Below are positions 7,707 to 16,111 of a stretch of 64,000 nt of DNA, in pieces. The stretch is from Immundisolibacterales bacterium (lineage in GTDB: Bacteria > Pseudomonadota > Gammaproteobacteria > HK1). Location of the stretch: positions 1 to 64,000 of the forward strand of contig JAPOPW010000009.1 in assembly GCA_026712715.1 (NCBI GenBank). Reading direction: 5' to 3'. The first letter of the stretch is position 1, and each line of letters opens with the position of its first letter. The notes beneath the pieces are model-generated. The model saw only the letters and a program-made list of their open reading frames with translations. It had not been told where the DNA came from and did no database searches. Position numbers and translations under genes: made by a program.

Positions 7707-7801
7707 TCGCGGCGGCAAAGGACGACGAGCCAATCGGCATCCGGCCGTTCGATGCGATCACCCTCAGCCTGGGGGATCTCTGGCCGAAACGCGGACCGCG
7801 C
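7707..7801 (+). pseudogene. Uma2 gene 3' remnant
   Basis: These 95 bp align with the end of the Uma2 gene at 3563-3660 with only a few differences, and in the same frame encode AAAKDDEPIGIRPFDAITLS followed by LGDLWP. The natural stop TAA has become AAA. Nothing upstream resembles the rest of the gene. The remnant lies between recJ and a lipoprotein gene in an otherwise empty 540-bp gap (7607-8146). On the minus strand of the same gap (about 8020-8145) a short frame reading LELWRNLQRHHDLHVARNAI ends at a stop and might be another tail fragment that I cannot identify. Confidence 0.7.
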
Positions 7802-7917
7802 GGGCGCGCTGGCCCGCGAACCCGAGAGCTGGCTCGCGGGGACGCAGGGACGGCCGACGCGAGGTGCTCGATGTCGTGCCCGTCGCGTGCCGTGGGCCCG
7901 CGAGGCGGGCCGAGCGC

Positions 7918-7952
7918 GCCGCGCAGATCGCGGTTGCCGCGATCTGCGCGGC
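7918..7952. repeat. perfect 16-bp inverted repeat with 3-nt loop
   Basis: ccgcgcagatcgcgg (7919-7933), loop ttg, then its exact reverse complement (7937-7951); one more G-C pair closes the outside. It has the strength of a terminator stem but no T-run follows on either side and no intact gene ends here. It could be a REP-like palindrome or a leftover of a mobile element. Confidence 0.7.
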
Positions 7953-8146
7953 ACGACGGCCGGCACCGGGCGGTCCGGTGAGGAAAGTGGGTCGGGCGGG
8001 CGGGGGAATTCACGCGGCGACGGGTGCCGCGTGCTGGGAAGGGAGCGGCTTGATGACGTCGATGTCGATGGCGTTTCGGGCGACGTGGAGATCGTGGTGC
8101 CGCTGAAGATTGCGCCAGAGCTCGAGAGCGGAGCGGAGCGACGCGG

Positions 8147-8536
8147 GTGAAGCCGGTCGACCTCGCGCTGACGGCGATATTCGCAACGACGGCGGTATTC
8201 GCGATGGCGGGGTGCGCGGGGAGCTCGGAGTCGTTCGTCCCCTCGCCCGGCGATCCGGACAAGCCCGTCCGGGCCTGCCTCGCGGTCGACGAGGCGACCC
8301 CGCTCGCGATGGGGGCCGCGGGCCGCAAGGAATGCGAACGCACGATGCGCGCGTGGTACGCGGAGACCTGGTACTCGCGGCCCGATCCGGCCGATGCCTA
8401 CGAGGGCGAGGCGCAGCTTCGATACCTGCGCGCGAAGGCCCTGGAGTGCCGAAGGGCCGCGGATGCCTACCGGCTTGCCGGCAAGGACCGCTGGCGTGCG
8501 CTCATGCGGTGCCTGGTGATCGTGCGCAAACGCTGA
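8147..8536 (+). CDS. small hypothetical lipoprotein
   Basis: A 129-residue protein with GTG start. The N-terminus is a lipoprotein signal: a short charged start, a hydrophobic stretch (LALTAIFATTAVFAM) and the lipobox AGC at residue 23. The mature part contains four further Cys residues (RACLAVDE, RKECERTMR, ALECRRAAD, LMRCLVIV) and a YAETWYSRPDPADAYEGEAQ segment rich in aromatic and acidic residues. I do not recognise the family. The gene stands alone, bordered upstream by remnants. Confidence 0.6.
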   Translation: MKPVDLALTAIFATTAVFAMAGCAGSSESFVPSPGDPDKPVRACLAVDEATPLAMGAAGRKECERTMRAWYAETWYSRPDPADAYEGEAQLRYLRAKALECRRAADAYRLAGKDRWRALMRCLVIVRKR

Positions 8537-8650
8537 CCTGCTTGCGCAAGATCCTCGACCCGGCCCCGCGGCTTCTCAGAGTCACGGGCCTTCCTCTTCC
8601 CGCGCCTCGGGCATGCGGTAACGGCTGCGTGACGCACTGACGCTTGCGCT

Positions 8651-8674
8651 CGCGTTCGCGTTCGCGTTCGCGCA
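8651..8674. repeat. tandem hexanucleotide repeat (CGCGTT)x4
   Basis: Four perfect copies of CGCGTT, flanked by degenerate units (tgcgct before, cgcgca after). It is short and noncoding as far as I can tell. Confidence 0.8.
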
Positions 8675-8807
8675 AGTCCACCGCATCGTGTCGAGGACAT
8701 GGCTGCGCACGAAGAAGCGCTGCGGCGTCGCGGTCAACGGGCGCGCATCGAACTTCCGCTCCGTCCCCCGGAGCCCGAGGGTGTGGAAATGGACCGCATG
8801 GCAGTCG

Positions 8808-8827
8808 TATGGTCAGCAATGACCATA
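8808..8827. promoter_or_regulatory. palindromic operator candidate upstream of vapB2
   Basis: TATGGTCA (8808-8815), spacer gcaa, TGACCATA (8820-8827): a perfect 8-bp inverted repeat 58 bp before the vapB start. It merges into an AT-rich run (atatatatgtaact) that could hold the -10 region. Ribbon-helix-helix antitoxins typically bind such palindromes to repress their own operon. Confidence 0.5.
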
Positions 8828-8885
8828 TATATGTAACTGATGTTATGGTTTCGCCCTACCTTGGAACACATTCGGCGTACGTCCA

Positions 8886-9119
8886 ATGAAGACGACCCTC
8901 AACCTGAACGATCGGGTCCTGCAACAGGCCAAGGGGCGCGCCGCGCAGGACGGCGTCACACTGACAAAGTTCGTGGAGGATGCGCTGCGCGCGAAGCTGA
9001 TGTCGGAGAGCCCGGGCCCACGGTTCAAGCTGCAACTGAAGACCGTGACCGGAAGCCGGCCACCCAACGTCGACATCTCCGATCGCGAAGCGCTCTACGA
9101 CGTGATGGACCGGGGATGA
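8886..9119 (+). CDS. vapB: ribbon-helix-helix antitoxin (VapB type)
   Basis: A 77-residue antitoxin: MKTTLNLNDRVLQQAKGRAA is the beta-strand and first helix, VTLTKFVEDALRAKL the second helix of a ribbon-helix-helix fold. The C-terminal part (RPPNVDISDREALYDVMDRG) is the usual conserved toxin-binding end in this VapB subgroup. ATG of the PIN toxin overlaps its stop (ATGA). The upstream palindrome at 8808-8827 is a likely operator. Confidence 0.88.
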   Translation: MKTTLNLNDRVLQQAKGRAAQDGVTLTKFVEDALRAKLMSESPGPRFKLQLKTVTGSRPPNVDISDREALYDVMDRG

Positions 9120-9541
9120 TTGCGGTCGATACGAACGTCCTCGTCTACGCTCACCGCACGGAGACCGAGCTCCATCACGCCGCGGCGGCAAGGCTCGCGG
9201 ATCTCGCCGAGGGAGCGGCGCCGTGGGCACTGCCCATTTTCTGCGTCACCGAATACCTGCGTGTGGTCACCCACCGGCGCGTGTTCAATCCCCCTTCCAC
9301 GATCTCCCAGGCAGTCGACTTCATCGAGGCGCTCGTCGCTTCCCCGGTGTGCTGCATCGTCCGCCCCGGACCGGAGTTCCTTCGCCTTCTCGCCGAAACA
9401 GCCCAACGCGCGGACGCCCGCGGCAATCTGATGTTCGATGCCCAGATCGTGGCCCTTTGCCGCGAGAACGGCATCGACACCATCGTGACGAACGACCGCG
9501 ACTTCGAGCGCTTCGAAGCCCTTGAGGTCCGTTACCTGTAG
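9116..9541 (+). CDS. vapC: VapC-family PIN-domain toxin
   Basis: A 141-residue PIN-domain protein. Catalytic acids: IAVDTNVLVYAHR (Asp), FCVTEYLRVVTHRRVF (Glu), ARGNLMFDAQIVALC (Asp) and TIVTNDRDFERF (Asp). The TDxxH-type pattern and the VxTxxxxFxxP segment place it in the subgroup that pairs with short ribbon-helix-helix VapB. It ends 26 bp before the convergent acyl-CoA synthetase gene. Confidence 0.9.
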   Translation: MIAVDTNVLVYAHRTETELHHAAAARLADLAEGAAPWALPIFCVTEYLRVVTHRRVFNPPSTISQAVDFIEALVASPVCCIVRPGPEFLRLLAETAQRADARGNLMFDAQIVALCRENGIDTIVTNDRDFERFEALEVRYL

Positions 9542-9566
9542 CGGGGGCGGGGCGGCGGCGACCGGG

Positions 9567-11675
9567 CTACGGGGTGGCGGGGCGGGTGACGAGTACGGCG
9601 TCGAGGGCGAGGGCGCCTTCGGGGCGGACGAGAAAGGGATTGATGTCGAGGCTCTCGACCGCGGCGGCGTTGGCGGCGGCGAAGAGGGAGAGGCGCGAGA
9701 GGGCGGCCGCGAGAGTGTCGAGGTCCGCGGGGGGCTGGCCGCGAAGGCCGGTGAGGAGCGGGTAGGCGGCGACCGACTCGATCATGGCCCGCGCCTCGGT
9801 CTCGTCGAAGGGGGCGGCGCGGAAGGTCACGTCCTTCAGGGCCTCGACGAAGATGCCGCCGAGGCCGAACATGACGATCGGGCCGAACACGGGGTCGCGC
9901 TGCACGCCGAGGATGGTCTCGACGCCCCCCGTCACCATGGGGGCGACGAGGCAGCCGTCGATCGCCGCGTCCGGTTGGGCGTCGCGGGCGGCGGCAAGGA
10001 TCTCGTCGAAGGCGGCTTGCGCGCCGGCGCGGTCGGCGATGCCGAGACGAACGCCCCCGATGTCGCTCTTGTGGAGGATGTCCGCCGAGAGCACCTTGAG
10101 GACGACGGGGAAGCCGAGGTTCGCGGCCGCGTCTGCCGCTTCTCGGGCGGTCCGGACGCGGCGGGCGGGCACGGTCGGCACGCCGGCGGCGGCGACGATG
10201 TCGAGAGCCGCGAGCTCGTTGACGAGGCCGGTGGGGAGGTCCGCAGGGGCGGGGACGGCCAGCCGCGCGCGCCGCTCGCGGAAGGACCGCGCGAAGCCCG
10301 CAAGGGCCGCGATTGCCCGCGTCGCGTGGGTCGCCTCCTCGTAGACCGGGATCCCCGCCGCCTCGAGGTCGCGCGTGTAGTCCGGGGTGCAGAACCCCGA
10401 CACCGCGAAGTGCATGTCGGGGTTCGCCGCCTTGCGCGCGATCCAGGAGCTTCGCGTCGCCTCCATCAACGCCGGATTTCGCCCGATCGAACCCTGGAAG
10501 CTCACGAGGCTCCCGTAGTCCCCGTTCTTCGCGGCGAGCTCGATGAACTGGTCGAGGAGGCTCGGGTCGTTCAGGAACTGGCCGGTGACGTCGATGGGGT
10601 TGCGGGCCGCCGCGAAGGGGACGAGCTCGAGCATGCGCCGCTGCGCCGCCTCCGGCATCGGGGCGACGTCGAGTCCTCGCCGGTTCGCGTCGTCCGCCAT
10701 CAGCACCCCGACCCCGCCCGAGACGGTGACCATGGCGACCCGATCGTTGGTCGGCAGGGCGCCGATGACGCAGCTTCGCGCGACGTCGAAGAATTCTTCG
10801 ATGCTCTCCGCGCGATACACCCCGAACTGGCGGAAGATGGAGTCGAACACCGCGTCCTCGCCGGCGAGCGCCGCGGTGTGCGAGGCCGCCGCCGCCGCCC
10901 CCGCCTCCGTCCGCCCGAGCTTGACCGCGATGACCGGGGTCTCGTTCTCCCGGGCACGCTCGAGGGCGGCGAGAAACTTCGGCCCGTTCCGGCACCCTTC
11001 CATGTAGAGGAGGATCGCCTTCGTGTCCGGGTCGTCGGCAAGGAACGCGGTGCAGTCCCCGACGTCGACATCCGCCTCGTTGCCGGTGGTGAACATGTAG
11101 CTCAGGGACTGCGCGCGCGTGCGCGCAAGCATGTACGCGAGGCCCCCGAACGCCCCGCTCTGGCTGACGAGCCCGATCGCTCCCGGCACCACCTCCTCCG
11201 CGAACGCGGGGTGGAACGAGCCGACCGCGCGGCTTCCGAAGTTCACCATCCCCATGCAGTTGGGGCCCATGAGCCGGATTCCGGCCTCGCGGGCGAGCCC
11301 CGCCATCGCCTCCTGGGGGGCCGTCTCGCCGACCTCCGCGAAGCCGGAGGTGAACACGACGAGCCCGCCGACCTCCTTCTCGGCGCACTCCGCGAGCACG
11401 CTCATCACGGCGGCGGGGGGGACGGTGCAGATCGCGAGGTCGACCGCGCCCGGGATGTCCTTCACGCTCGCGAACGCGGGCAGGCCCTGGATCGTGTCCG
11501 AGCGCGGGTTGACGGGGTAGATCGCGCCCTCGAAGCGGTTCCGGATGAGGGCCGCGACCGGCCGGCCCCCGACCTTGGTGGGCGAGGACGAAGCCCCGAG
11601 CACCGCGATGGACCGCGGGCGGAAGAGGGGCTCGAGGGAGGGGAGGTCGATGTCGGCGGAGGCGGGGGCGGGCAT
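9567..11675 (-). CDS. ADP-forming acetate/acyl-CoA synthetase, single-chain alpha-beta fusion
   Basis: A 702-residue protein. The N-terminal CoA-binding domain (RSIAVLGASSSPTKVGGRP), succinyl-CoA-synthetase-like flavodoxin domains (MGPNCMGMVNF, SQSGAFGGLAYM, GNEADVDVGD) and the C-terminal ATP-grasp domain (VVLKVLSADILHKSDIGGV, PIVMFGLGGIFVEALKDVTF) occur in the order found in single-chain members. These enzymes interconvert acyl-CoA + ADP + Pi and acid + CoA + ATP. The substrate is unknown. It is convergent with vapC and divergent from the AI-2E transporter. A copy of its 3' end sits at 3744-3812. Confidence 0.9.
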   Translation of the reverse strand: MPAPASADIDLPSLEPLFRPRSIAVLGASSSPTKVGGRPVAALIRNRFEGAIYPVNPRSDTIQGLPAFASVKDIPGAVDLAICTVPPAAVMSVLAECAEKEVGGLVVFTSGFAEVGETAPQEAMAGLAREAGIRLMGPNCMGMVNFGSRAVGSFHPAFAEEVVPGAIGLVSQSGAFGGLAYMLARTRAQSLSYMFTTGNEADVDVGDCTAFLADDPDTKAILLYMEGCRNGPKFLAALERARENETPVIAVKLGRTEAGAAAAASHTAALAGEDAVFDSIFRQFGVYRAESIEEFFDVARSCVIGALPTNDRVAMVTVSGGVGVLMADDANRRGLDVAPMPEAAQRRMLELVPFAAARNPIDVTGQFLNDPSLLDQFIELAAKNGDYGSLVSFQGSIGRNPALMEATRSSWIARKAANPDMHFAVSGFCTPDYTRDLEAAGIPVYEEATHATRAIAALAGFARSFRERRARLAVPAPADLPTGLVNELAALDIVAAAGVPTVPARRVRTAREAADAAANLGFPVVLKVLSADILHKSDIGGVRLGIADRAGAQAAFDEILAAARDAQPDAAIDGCLVAPMVTGGVETILGVQRDPVFGPIVMFGLGGIFVEALKDVTFRAAPFDETEARAMIESVAAYPLLTGLRGQPPADLDTLAAALSRLSLFAAANAAAVESLDINPFLVRPEGALALDAVLVTRPATP

Positions 11676-11786
11676 TGCGGGCTCAGGTTCCGGCGGCGGT
11701 CAGGGCGAACGGACGCGGGCGGCGTTATAGCACGGCGGCCCGCGGCCGGTTGCATCGCGGGGCCCCGTCCGGCACCTTTCGGAGCG

Positions 11787-12929
11787 ATGCACGTACCGGA
11801 GCACCACCCCCGGCTTCAGTCCGTCCTCCTCGCGGCGGCCGCGTTCGTCGTCGTGGTGGCGGGCCTCAAGGCCGCCCAGGCGCTCGTCAACCCCTTCCTC
11901 CTCGCCGTCTTCATCGCGGTCATCAGCACACCGGCCCTGTTCTGGCTCGAGTCGCGCGGCCTTCCCCGCGGCGCCGCCCTCCTCGTCGTCATCCTCGCGG
12001 TGGTCGGCGCGCTGCTCGGGCTTTCCGTCGTCGTCGGCGCCTCGGTCAACGACTTCACAAACGACCTGCCGCGCTACACCGAGCGGCTGAAAGGGCAGTT
12101 CGGCACCGTCATCACGACCCTGCAGGGGCTCGGCATCGAGCTCCCGCAGGATCGCGCCGGCGTACTCGACCAGATCAATCCGGCCTGGGTCCTGCAGCTT
12201 GCCGGGGACCTCTTCAACGGCTTCGGGGTGGTGCTCGCGAACGCGTTCCTCATCCTCCTCACCGTCGTCTTCATCCTGCTCGAGGCTTCGGCGTTCTCCG
12301 GCAAGCTCCACGCCATCGCCCGCAACGCGCAACTCACCGAGGCGAGCGTCGACGCGTTCACCGGGACGGTGCGGCGCTACCTCGGGATCAAGAGCCTCAT
12401 GAGCCTCGGCACCGGGGTCGCGGTGTGGCTGTGGCTCTCGCTCCTCGGTGTCGATTACCCGATCCTCTGGGGGCTCCTCGCCTTCCTCCTCAACTTCGTT
12501 CCGAATATCGGGTCGATCATCGCGGCCGTGCCGGCCGTGCTCCTCGCCCTCGTCCAGCTCGGCCCGGGGACCGCGCTCTGGGCGGCGGCCGGCTACCTTG
12601 CGGCCAACGTCGTCTTCGGCAACGTGCTCGAGCCCCGGTTCATGGGGCGCGGGGTCGGCCTCTCCGCCCTCGTCGTATTCCTGTCCCTCATCTTCTGGGG
12701 GTGGGTGCTCGGCCCGGTCGGGATGTTCCTCTCCGTCCCCCTCACCATCACGGCCAAGATCGCGCTCGCCGCGAGCGACGAGACCCGCTGGGCGGCGGTC
12801 CTCCTCGGCACGGGCGGGGAGGCGGCCGCCGCGGACGCGATCGGCGGCGGGGCGACCCGGGGGACTTCGGCGCACGAAAAGGGTGGAGAAGCGGAAGATG
12901 CGAAAGGGGACGACGCCTCGGAACGCTGA
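11787..12929 (+). CDS. AI-2E family transporter (PerM/YdiK/TqsA-like)
   Basis: A 380-residue integral membrane protein. Several hydrophobic helices are evident (AAAAFVVVVAGLKAAQALV, LVVILAVVGALLGLSVVVG, ANAFLILLTVVFILLEA, ILWGLLAFLLNFVPNIGSII, LVVFLSLIFWGWVLGPVGM). The FLLNFVPNIGSI and GNVLEPRFMGRGVGLS motifs are diagnostic of the AI-2E/PerM family. The long soluble segment between helices (TERLKGQFGTVITTLQGLGI) is normal for it. Members export varied solutes; transport of AI-2 is shown for only some. The Ala/Gly/Glu-rich C-terminal tail is poorly conserved. Confidence 0.9.
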   Translation: MHVPEHHPRLQSVLLAAAAFVVVVAGLKAAQALVNPFLLAVFIAVISTPALFWLESRGLPRGAALLVVILAVVGALLGLSVVVGASVNDFTNDLPRYTERLKGQFGTVITTLQGLGIELPQDRAGVLDQINPAWVLQLAGDLFNGFGVVLANAFLILLTVVFILLEASAFSGKLHAIARNAQLTEASVDAFTGTVRRYLGIKSLMSLGTGVAVWLWLSLLGVDYPILWGLLAFLLNFVPNIGSIIAAVPAVLLALVQLGPGTALWAAAGYLAANVVFGNVLEPRFMGRGVGLSALVVFLSLIFWGWVLGPVGMFLSVPLTITAKIALAASDETRWAAVLLGTGGEAAAADAIGGGATRGTSAHEKGGEAEDAKGDDASER

Positions 12930-13083
12930 CGAGCGGGCACGATCCGGAGCCCGATTCCCCGGAAAGCTCACGTTGGGAGCGCCAGCTTCCAGCCGGTGGC
13001 ACGCAGCCCACCCGGTACGCGCGCGGGCAGGATGCCCGTAGTCCCGGGAGGAGGGCGCAAGGGTTGCGGGGCGCCGTGCGGCT

Positions 13084-13431
13084 TCAGCCTTCGAGGAGGC
13101 GCGCGAGCATGTGCCGAACGTGATCCTGACCGCCAAGGAACACGGCGAGGACGCGCACCGTCCCGCGCGCTTCGTCGACGTCGAACCAGTAGACCGCCCG
13201 TTCGATGGTCAGGTGCCGCAGTCCGAGCCGGATGTCGTCATGGCGTTCGCCCCGATGGGGCGCCGTCAGGATACGCTCCGCGGCGGCACGAATCTCCCGG
13301 ATTCGCGTCTCGGCGTGATTGACCGCGCTCTGGAGGCTCTCGCCGAAGTCGAGATAGCTTCGCAGGAGATGGTCGAATAGCAGCCCGAAATCGCGTTCGG
13401 CCTCGGCCGAAAGCTCAAGACGAAAGCCCAT
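13084..13431 (-). CDS. ParE/RelE-superfamily toxin (second ParDE-like module)
   Basis: A 115-residue toxin starting at ATG 13431. Helix 1 (FRLELSAEAERDFGLLFDHL), helix 2 (DFGESLQSAVNHAETRIREI) and the beta-sheet core (RHLTIERAVYWFDVDEARGT, VRVLAVFLGGQDHVRHML) follow the ParE layout. It overlaps the antitoxin gene by 17 nt, so the two are coupled. Sequence similarity to the first ParE (992-1354) is low, so this is an independent acquisition rather than a duplicate. Confidence 0.85.
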   Translation of the reverse strand: MGFRLELSAEAERDFGLLFDHLLRSYLDFGESLQSAVNHAETRIREIRAAAERILTAPHRGERHDDIRLGLRHLTIERAVYWFDVDEARGTVRVLAVFLGGQDHVRHMLARLLEG

Positions 13432-13690
13432 GCGCGCGGCGCTTGTCGGCAAACATCCGTTCGAGCCGAGCGTCCATCTCGTCTGGCCTGATGAACTCGC
13501 CCTTCTCGCGGCGGGACACGAGCTCGCGTAGCGCCTCGACTTCCAGCGCCTCGGCGTCCGTTCGCTGGCGGAGCAGGTCGACGCCCTGCTGCAGGACGGC
13601 GCTCAAGCTCGCGTAGCGCCCGGCCTCGACCAACGCCCTCGCGAAGGCGTGCTGCTCGTCGGTGAGCGAGATTGAGGATTTGACGGTCAC
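13415..13690 (-). CDS. ParD-like antitoxin
   Basis: A 91-residue antitoxin. The GTG at 13690 is preferred because an AGGGAGA ribosome site precedes it, although the frame is open further upstream. SSISLTDEQHAFARALVEAG and RYASLSAVLQQGVDLLRQR form the ribbon-helix-helix N-terminus of the CC2985-type ParD subgroup. The acidic C-terminus (GEFIRPDEMDARLERMFADK) is the toxin-wrapping tail. First gene of the operon. Confidence 0.83.
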   Translation of the reverse strand: MTVKSSISLTDEQHAFARALVEAGRYASLSAVLQQGVDLLRQRTDAEALEVEALRELVSRREKGEFIRPDEMDARLERMFADKRRAHGLSS

Positions 13691-13789
13691 GAGCGTCTCC
13701 CTGCGGTCCGTAGCTACGGTAGTACTCGGTGGCACCGAAGTCAACGGCAGGCCCTGGCCGGCCGGTTCCCGCGCCCGCCGCAGCCCCGT

Positions 13790-14536
13790 TCAATGGTCGC
13801 GCAGCAGCGCGCCGCAGCCGTAGATGCGGTCGTCGACCCCGATCGCGCGGTAGGCGTGCCAGACGATCGCGGTGTTGATGGCGATGACGGGCTTCCCGAG
13901 CCAGCGCTCCGCCTCCGCCGCGAGCCCCACCATCGAGAGGTTGGTCCCCACCTGCACGATGGCGTCCACGTCCGGGCCGTCGATGTCGCGGAGCACCTCC
14001 CGGAGCTCTTCCGGGGTCACCGCCGCGATGGCCGTCGCGCTCGGGCACTCGAGGTCCACGTAGCGGGTCACCGGGTAGCCCGACTCCTCGAAGAACCGGA
14101 CGATCTGCTCGCGCATGATCGGCTGGTACGGGGTGAGCACCGCGATGCGCCGCGCCCCGAGCGCAGCGAGGGCGTCGGCGCAGGCCTCCGCCCCGGTCGT
14201 CACCTCGAGTCCGGTCAGTTGCCGCGCCCGCTCGAGGAAGGCCGCGTTGCCGTCCCGTCCGCCCCAGAACGTCGGGGCCGACATCCCCATCACGAGGTAG
14301 TCGGGCTCGCAGGTCATGACGTCGCGGACGGCGACCTCGAACGCCTGGTCCACCTGCCCGAGGAGCGCCTCGAAGGCGTCGTTCGAGTCGAGGGCGGGGC
14401 GCGGGATGTACATCCGCCCGGTGTGGAAGGTGACCCCGGGGACGCGGAAGAGGTGGTTGAAGTCGGCCTCCACGATGGTGTTCGTGGAGGGGACGATGGT
14501 CGCGAGCTTGGCGCGGAATGCGGCGACGTCGGGCAT
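13790..14536 (-). CDS. Asp/Glu racemase superfamily protein (maleate isomerase / arylmalonate decarboxylase-like)
   Basis: A 248-residue protein with the two-lobed fold of the superfamily: IVPSTNTIVEADF at the N-terminus, YLVMGMSAPTFWGG in lobe one, TGAEACADALAALGARRIAVLTPY at the hinge and AIVQVGTNLSMVGLAAE in lobe two. Maleate isomerases have catalytic Cys in the motifs CTS and CTN; here these read MSA and GTN, so both usual cysteines appear replaced. It may use different chemistry or be a distinct subgroup. It is divergent from the P450 gene, with which it may share a catabolic role. Confidence 0.72.
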   Translation of the reverse strand: MPDVAAFRAKLATIVPSTNTIVEADFNHLFRVPGVTFHTGRMYIPRPALDSNDAFEALLGQVDQAFEVAVRDVMTCEPDYLVMGMSAPTFWGGRDGNAAFLERARQLTGLEVTTGAEACADALAALGARRIAVLTPYQPIMREQIVRFFEESGYPVTRYVDLECPSATAIAAVTPEELREVLRDIDGPDVDAIVQVGTNLSMVGLAAEAERWLGKPVIAINTAIVWHAYRAIGVDDRIYGCGALLRDH

Positions 14537-14728
14537 GGCGGTCGGCGCGCCTCCTCATCGGGCGTGGTGGACGGACCCGCCGGATTCTCGCACGCCGCCG
14601 GACGGCACGGCCGGTTCACGGGCGCACCCCTCACGCTCGCGGAAAACTCGCCGATCCTCGACCGCCGAAGTCATGTACTCTCCTTCGCCTACGCGCGAGC
14701 GACTCCTGACGCACATCGCCACCCACCG

Positions 14729-16111
14729 GTGAAGAGCAGCCACCCCCACGCGGCGCAGCATGATCGATGGCGGCGCTTCGGCGCGTTCGCGGCCAGCCTC
14801 GCCGAGCGCGCGCTCCGCGGCGCGAGCTACAACCCGCTCTCCGAGCGCACCATCCAGAACCCCTACCCCGTGTACGCGGCGCTTCGCAGGCGCAGCCCGG
14901 TCCATCGAAGCTCCATCCTCGGGAGCTGGCTCATCAGCCGCTACGACGACGTGCTCGCGGTGGCAAGGGATCACGCGCGATTCTCCAACGACCCGCGCTG
15001 GCGAAACGCCACCGCGAGCGTGCTCCCGCCCGCCCCGGACGACTACAGCATCCTGCTCGTCGACCCGCCGGAGCACACCCGGCTTCGCAAGGTGGCGGCG
15101 CGGGCGTTCACGAGACCCAAGCTGATGGCGCTCGCGCCGCACATCGAGGCCCTTGCGGAGGAGATCGTCGGGCGCGCGGTCGGGCGCGGACACGTCGAGT
15201 GGATGAGCGAAGTCGCGCAGCCGATGGCGATGCGGGTGATGCTTCGCATGCTCGCGATTGCCGAGGAGGAAGAGGCGCTCTGGCATCGCTGGTCCGCCGA
15301 ACGCGCGCGCCTGCTCGAGATGATCGCGACGCGCGCCGAGCGCAAGACCGCGCACATCACCGGCGAGAGCATCACGGGGTACTTCCGCGAGCGCCTCGCG
15401 GAGCGCGCTTGCGGCCAGCGCGGCGACGCGGTCACCGCCCTCGCGCACGAAGCCGCCCGCGGAGAGATCATCAACCCCACCGAAGCCGCCGACATGCTCG
15501 GCGTCATCATGATCGCCGGCAACGAGACCACCGCGAACCTCATCGGAAACGGACTCTGGGCGCTCATGCGCCACCCCGACCAGTTGGAGCGACTGCGCGA
15601 GGAGCCCGAGCGAGCGCGTGAGGCGATCAACGAGGTGCTTCGCTACGACAGCCCGGTACAGACGGACTTCAGGATCGCGAAGAGCGAAGCGGAGATCGGC
15701 GAAGAGACCATCCGCACCGGCGAAGGGGTGATCCTGCTCACCGGATCGGCAAACCGCGACGAGGCGGCTTTCCGCGAGCCGGACCGGCTCGACATCGCGC
15801 GCAAGGGCCCGAAGCACGCCGCCTTCGGGCACAGTGTGCACCAGTGCATCGGGGCCGAGCTCGCACGAATGGAGACGAGCGCGGTCATCGCCGCCGCGGC
15901 GGCGAGAATCGAGCGGATTTCGCTCGCAGGCCCTCCGCCCCGGTATCGACGTTCAACCGTCGTGCGCGGTCTCGAGCGCCTCGAAGTGCGCATCGAGCCG
16001 CGAACGCGCACGTCCGGCGGCAAGAGTGGGAACGGTGGCGCTTCGGCGCCCGGGGAGCCAACCGCTGCAAGGGAGGAGGTGGTGAACCCACGGGAGGAGG
16101 ATCCTTCATGA
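14729..16111 (+). CDS. cytochrome P450
   Basis: About 460 residues from GTG 14729. The I-helix oxygen-binding motif (MIAGNETTANLIGNGL), the K-helix ExxR (INEVLRYDSPVQT) and the heme loop (FGHSVHQCIGAELARMETS), with the Cys thiolate ligand, are all present. It is soluble with no membrane anchor, in the style of bacterial class I P450s that need a ferredoxin; none is encoded nearby. The last 40 residues (from RTRTSGGK) go beyond the normal end and look unstructured. Its stop overlaps the start of the molybdopterin oxidoreductase remnant (ATGA). Confidence 0.9.
   Translation: MKSSHPHAAQHDRWRRFGAFAASLAERALRGASYNPLSERTIQNPYPVYAALRRRSPVHRSSILGSWLISRYDDVLAVARDHARFSNDPRWRNATASVLPPAPDDYSILLVDPPEHTRLRKVAARAFTRPKLMALAPHIEALAEEIVGRAVGRGHVEWMSEVAQPMAMRVMLRMLAIAEEEEALWHRWSAERARLLEMIATRAERKTAHITGESITGYFRERLAERACGQRGDAVTALAHEAARGEIINPTEAADMLGVIMIAGNETTANLIGNGLWALMRHPDQLERLREEPERAREAINEVLRYDSPVQTDFRIAKSEAEIGEETIRTGEGVILLTGSANRDEAAFREPDRLDIARKGPKHAAFGHSVHQCIGAELARMETSAVIAAAAARIERISLAGPPPRYRRSTVVRGLERLEVRIEPRTRTSGGKSGNGGASAPGEPTAAREEVVNPREEDPS

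Larger units (their letters stand above)
8537..8885. other. intergenic region with hexanucleotide repeat and operator
   Basis: About 350 bp without a gene. It holds a short tandem hexamer repeat (8651-8674) and, near its right end, an AT-rich palindrome upstream of the second vapB. The small ORFs in it are unconvincing. Confidence 0.5.
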
